The translations under genes were made by a program, and so were the position numbers. Below the pieces are notes generated by a model, which saw only the letters and a list, made by a program, of their open reading frames with translations, made no database searches and had not been told where the DNA came from. 64,000 nucleotides of DNA. It comes from Ceratotherium simum simum. Lineage: Eukaryota > Chordata > Mammalia > Perissodactyla > Rhinocerotidae. Below, piece after piece: positions 63,003 to 64,000 of the stretch. How positions within the stretch are numbered: position 1 is the first letter of the stretch; every line of letters starts with the position of its first letter. The DNA lies in the NCBI RefSeq assembly GCF_000283155.1, contig NW_004454171.1, forward strand, positions 15,291,743 through 15,355,742, in the 5' to 3' direction.

Positions 63003-64000
63003 CTCATGTGCCACGTAATGATGTTTTGGTCAATGACAGACCACATATACAACAGTGGTCCCATGAGATTATAATGGAGCTGAAAAATTCCTATCACCTA
63101 CTAACATCATAACTTTGTACAAGAGAAAAGGCAGGAGAAAAGAAAATGGCAGGGGAAGAAAAATCCTCAAGAAAATTCACAGTAAATGGTGTAGCAGAAA
63201 CTTTTATAGACCTCCACAAGCTCCTTAAAAAGTTTGAAAACATGGACCCCAACATTAAGAGGTTTTCATTAACAGAGAAGAATGTTTATGGTGCATTATC
63301 TGCTTACAAGCAAATCTATGATGAGAAAAAGAAACAAACCAAGCAAACCACCATGGACATATTTCTGAAAAGAGTGACACCTCCTTAAGAAAAGCCTCAG
63401 GTAGGTCCTTCAGGAGGCATTCCAGAGGAAGGCATGTTATCATAGGAGACGTCAACTCCATGCATGTTATTGCCCCTGAAGACAAGATGGGGAGGTGGAA
63501 GACAGTGATATTGTGTAGGCCTAGGCTAATGTGTGTGTTTGTGTCCTACATTTTAACAAAAAAGTTTTAAAAGTAAAAAAACAATAAAAATTTTTAAAAA
63601 TTGTAAAAAGCTTATAGAATAAGGATATAAAGAAATAAAATATTTTTTCAGCTATACAATGTGTACTATATTTTTTTAAAAATTAAAAAGTTTTTCAAGT
63701 AAAAAAGTTATAATAAGCTAAGATTAATTTATTATTGAAGAAAGAAAAATATTTTTAAATGAAATTTAGTGTAGGCTAAGTGTATAGTGTTTATAAAGTC
63801 TATAACAGAGTGTAGTAATGTCCTCGGCCTTCACATTCACTCACCACTCATTCACCAACTTACCCAGAGCAACTTTCAGTCCTGCAAGCTCCATTCCTGG
63901 TAAGTGCCCTATACGGCTCTACTATTTATTATCTTTTATATCTGTATTTTTACTGCACCTTTTCTATGTTTAGATACATAAATATTTACTATTGTGTTAC
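63003..64000 (+). mobile_element. Tigger/pogo-like DNA transposon (runs off window)
   Basis: The element starts just after a TA at 63,001-63,002, the target used by pogo/Tigger elements, with a terminal sequence recalling a known family ('atgttttggtcaatgacagaccacatatac', 'gtggtcccatgagattataatgg'). Inside is an 80-codon open frame, then AT-rich sequence and 'tgcaccttttctatgtttagatac'. It is not complete within the window. Confidence in the class is good, in the family low. Confidence 0.72.
63146..63388 (+). pseudogene. Tigger-like transposase C-terminal remnant
   Basis: An 80-codon frame rich in Lys and acidic residues (KLLKKFENMDPNIKRFSLTE; QTTMDIFLKRVTPP). I associate this with the C-terminal tail of Tigger-family transposases. 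The DNA-binding HTH and the DDE catalytic core are absent, so it is a remnant from an internally deleted element and cannot catalyse transposition. Confidence 0.65.

Overview
This window is mammalian, AT-rich, intron-like DNA. The best clue to the lineage is eleven copies of a tRNA-headed SINE of the ERE (equine repetitive element) type. Each has the GGCCGGCC-like head, an internal RNA polymerase III box region and a tail repeating 'atgttagctcagggc...tcttcctc'. ERE SINEs are known only from odd-toed ungulates, so the source is a perissodactyl (horse, rhinoceros or tapir group); I cannot separate these from the sequence alone.

The only protein-coding gene I can support lies on the minus strand. 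Three exons are visible: 46115-45852 (two LDL-receptor class A modules), 37770-37645 (a third LDLa module) and 30985-30919 (first half of an EGF-like module). All have consensus splice sites, and their reading frames join without a break (exon phases 1-1, 1-1, 1-2). The module order and wording fit the C-terminal part of MALRD1 (DIET1), a large intestinal MAM/LDLa membrane protein linked to FGF15/19 and bile-acid control. The upstream exons lie beyond 64,000. The rest of the EGF module, the membrane segment and the tail were not recognised in 1-30,918.

Everything else looks like intron filled with transposable elements. 1-15 kb: ERE insertions, several into old L1 sequence, plus MIRs. 17.3-25.1 kb: long antisense L1 remnants. 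The second is a nested stack that received two EREs, a young sense L1 with an open ORF2 C-terminus, and a tailless 56-bp 7SK RNA retrocopy. 25-35 kb: L2 and MIR fossils and two young L1 3' ends. 37-46 kb: the LDLa exons, a long L2 and one ERE. 46-60 kb: LTRs of MaLR/ERVL type, an old L1 tail, microsatellites and one ERE. 61.4-64 kb: a GC-rich L1 5' region built of ~140-bp tandem units, interrupted by a Tigger/pogo-like DNA transposon that runs off the window.

The most notable observations are the tailless 7SK fragment with a 13-bp target duplication, the readable insertion order at several loci, the L1 5' monomer array cut by a Tigger, and the degenerate calcium sites in two of the LDLa modules. 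I saw no CRISPR array, operon, full gene or clearly new system. Repeat family names come from memory of consensus sequences, and old-repeat boundaries are approximate.
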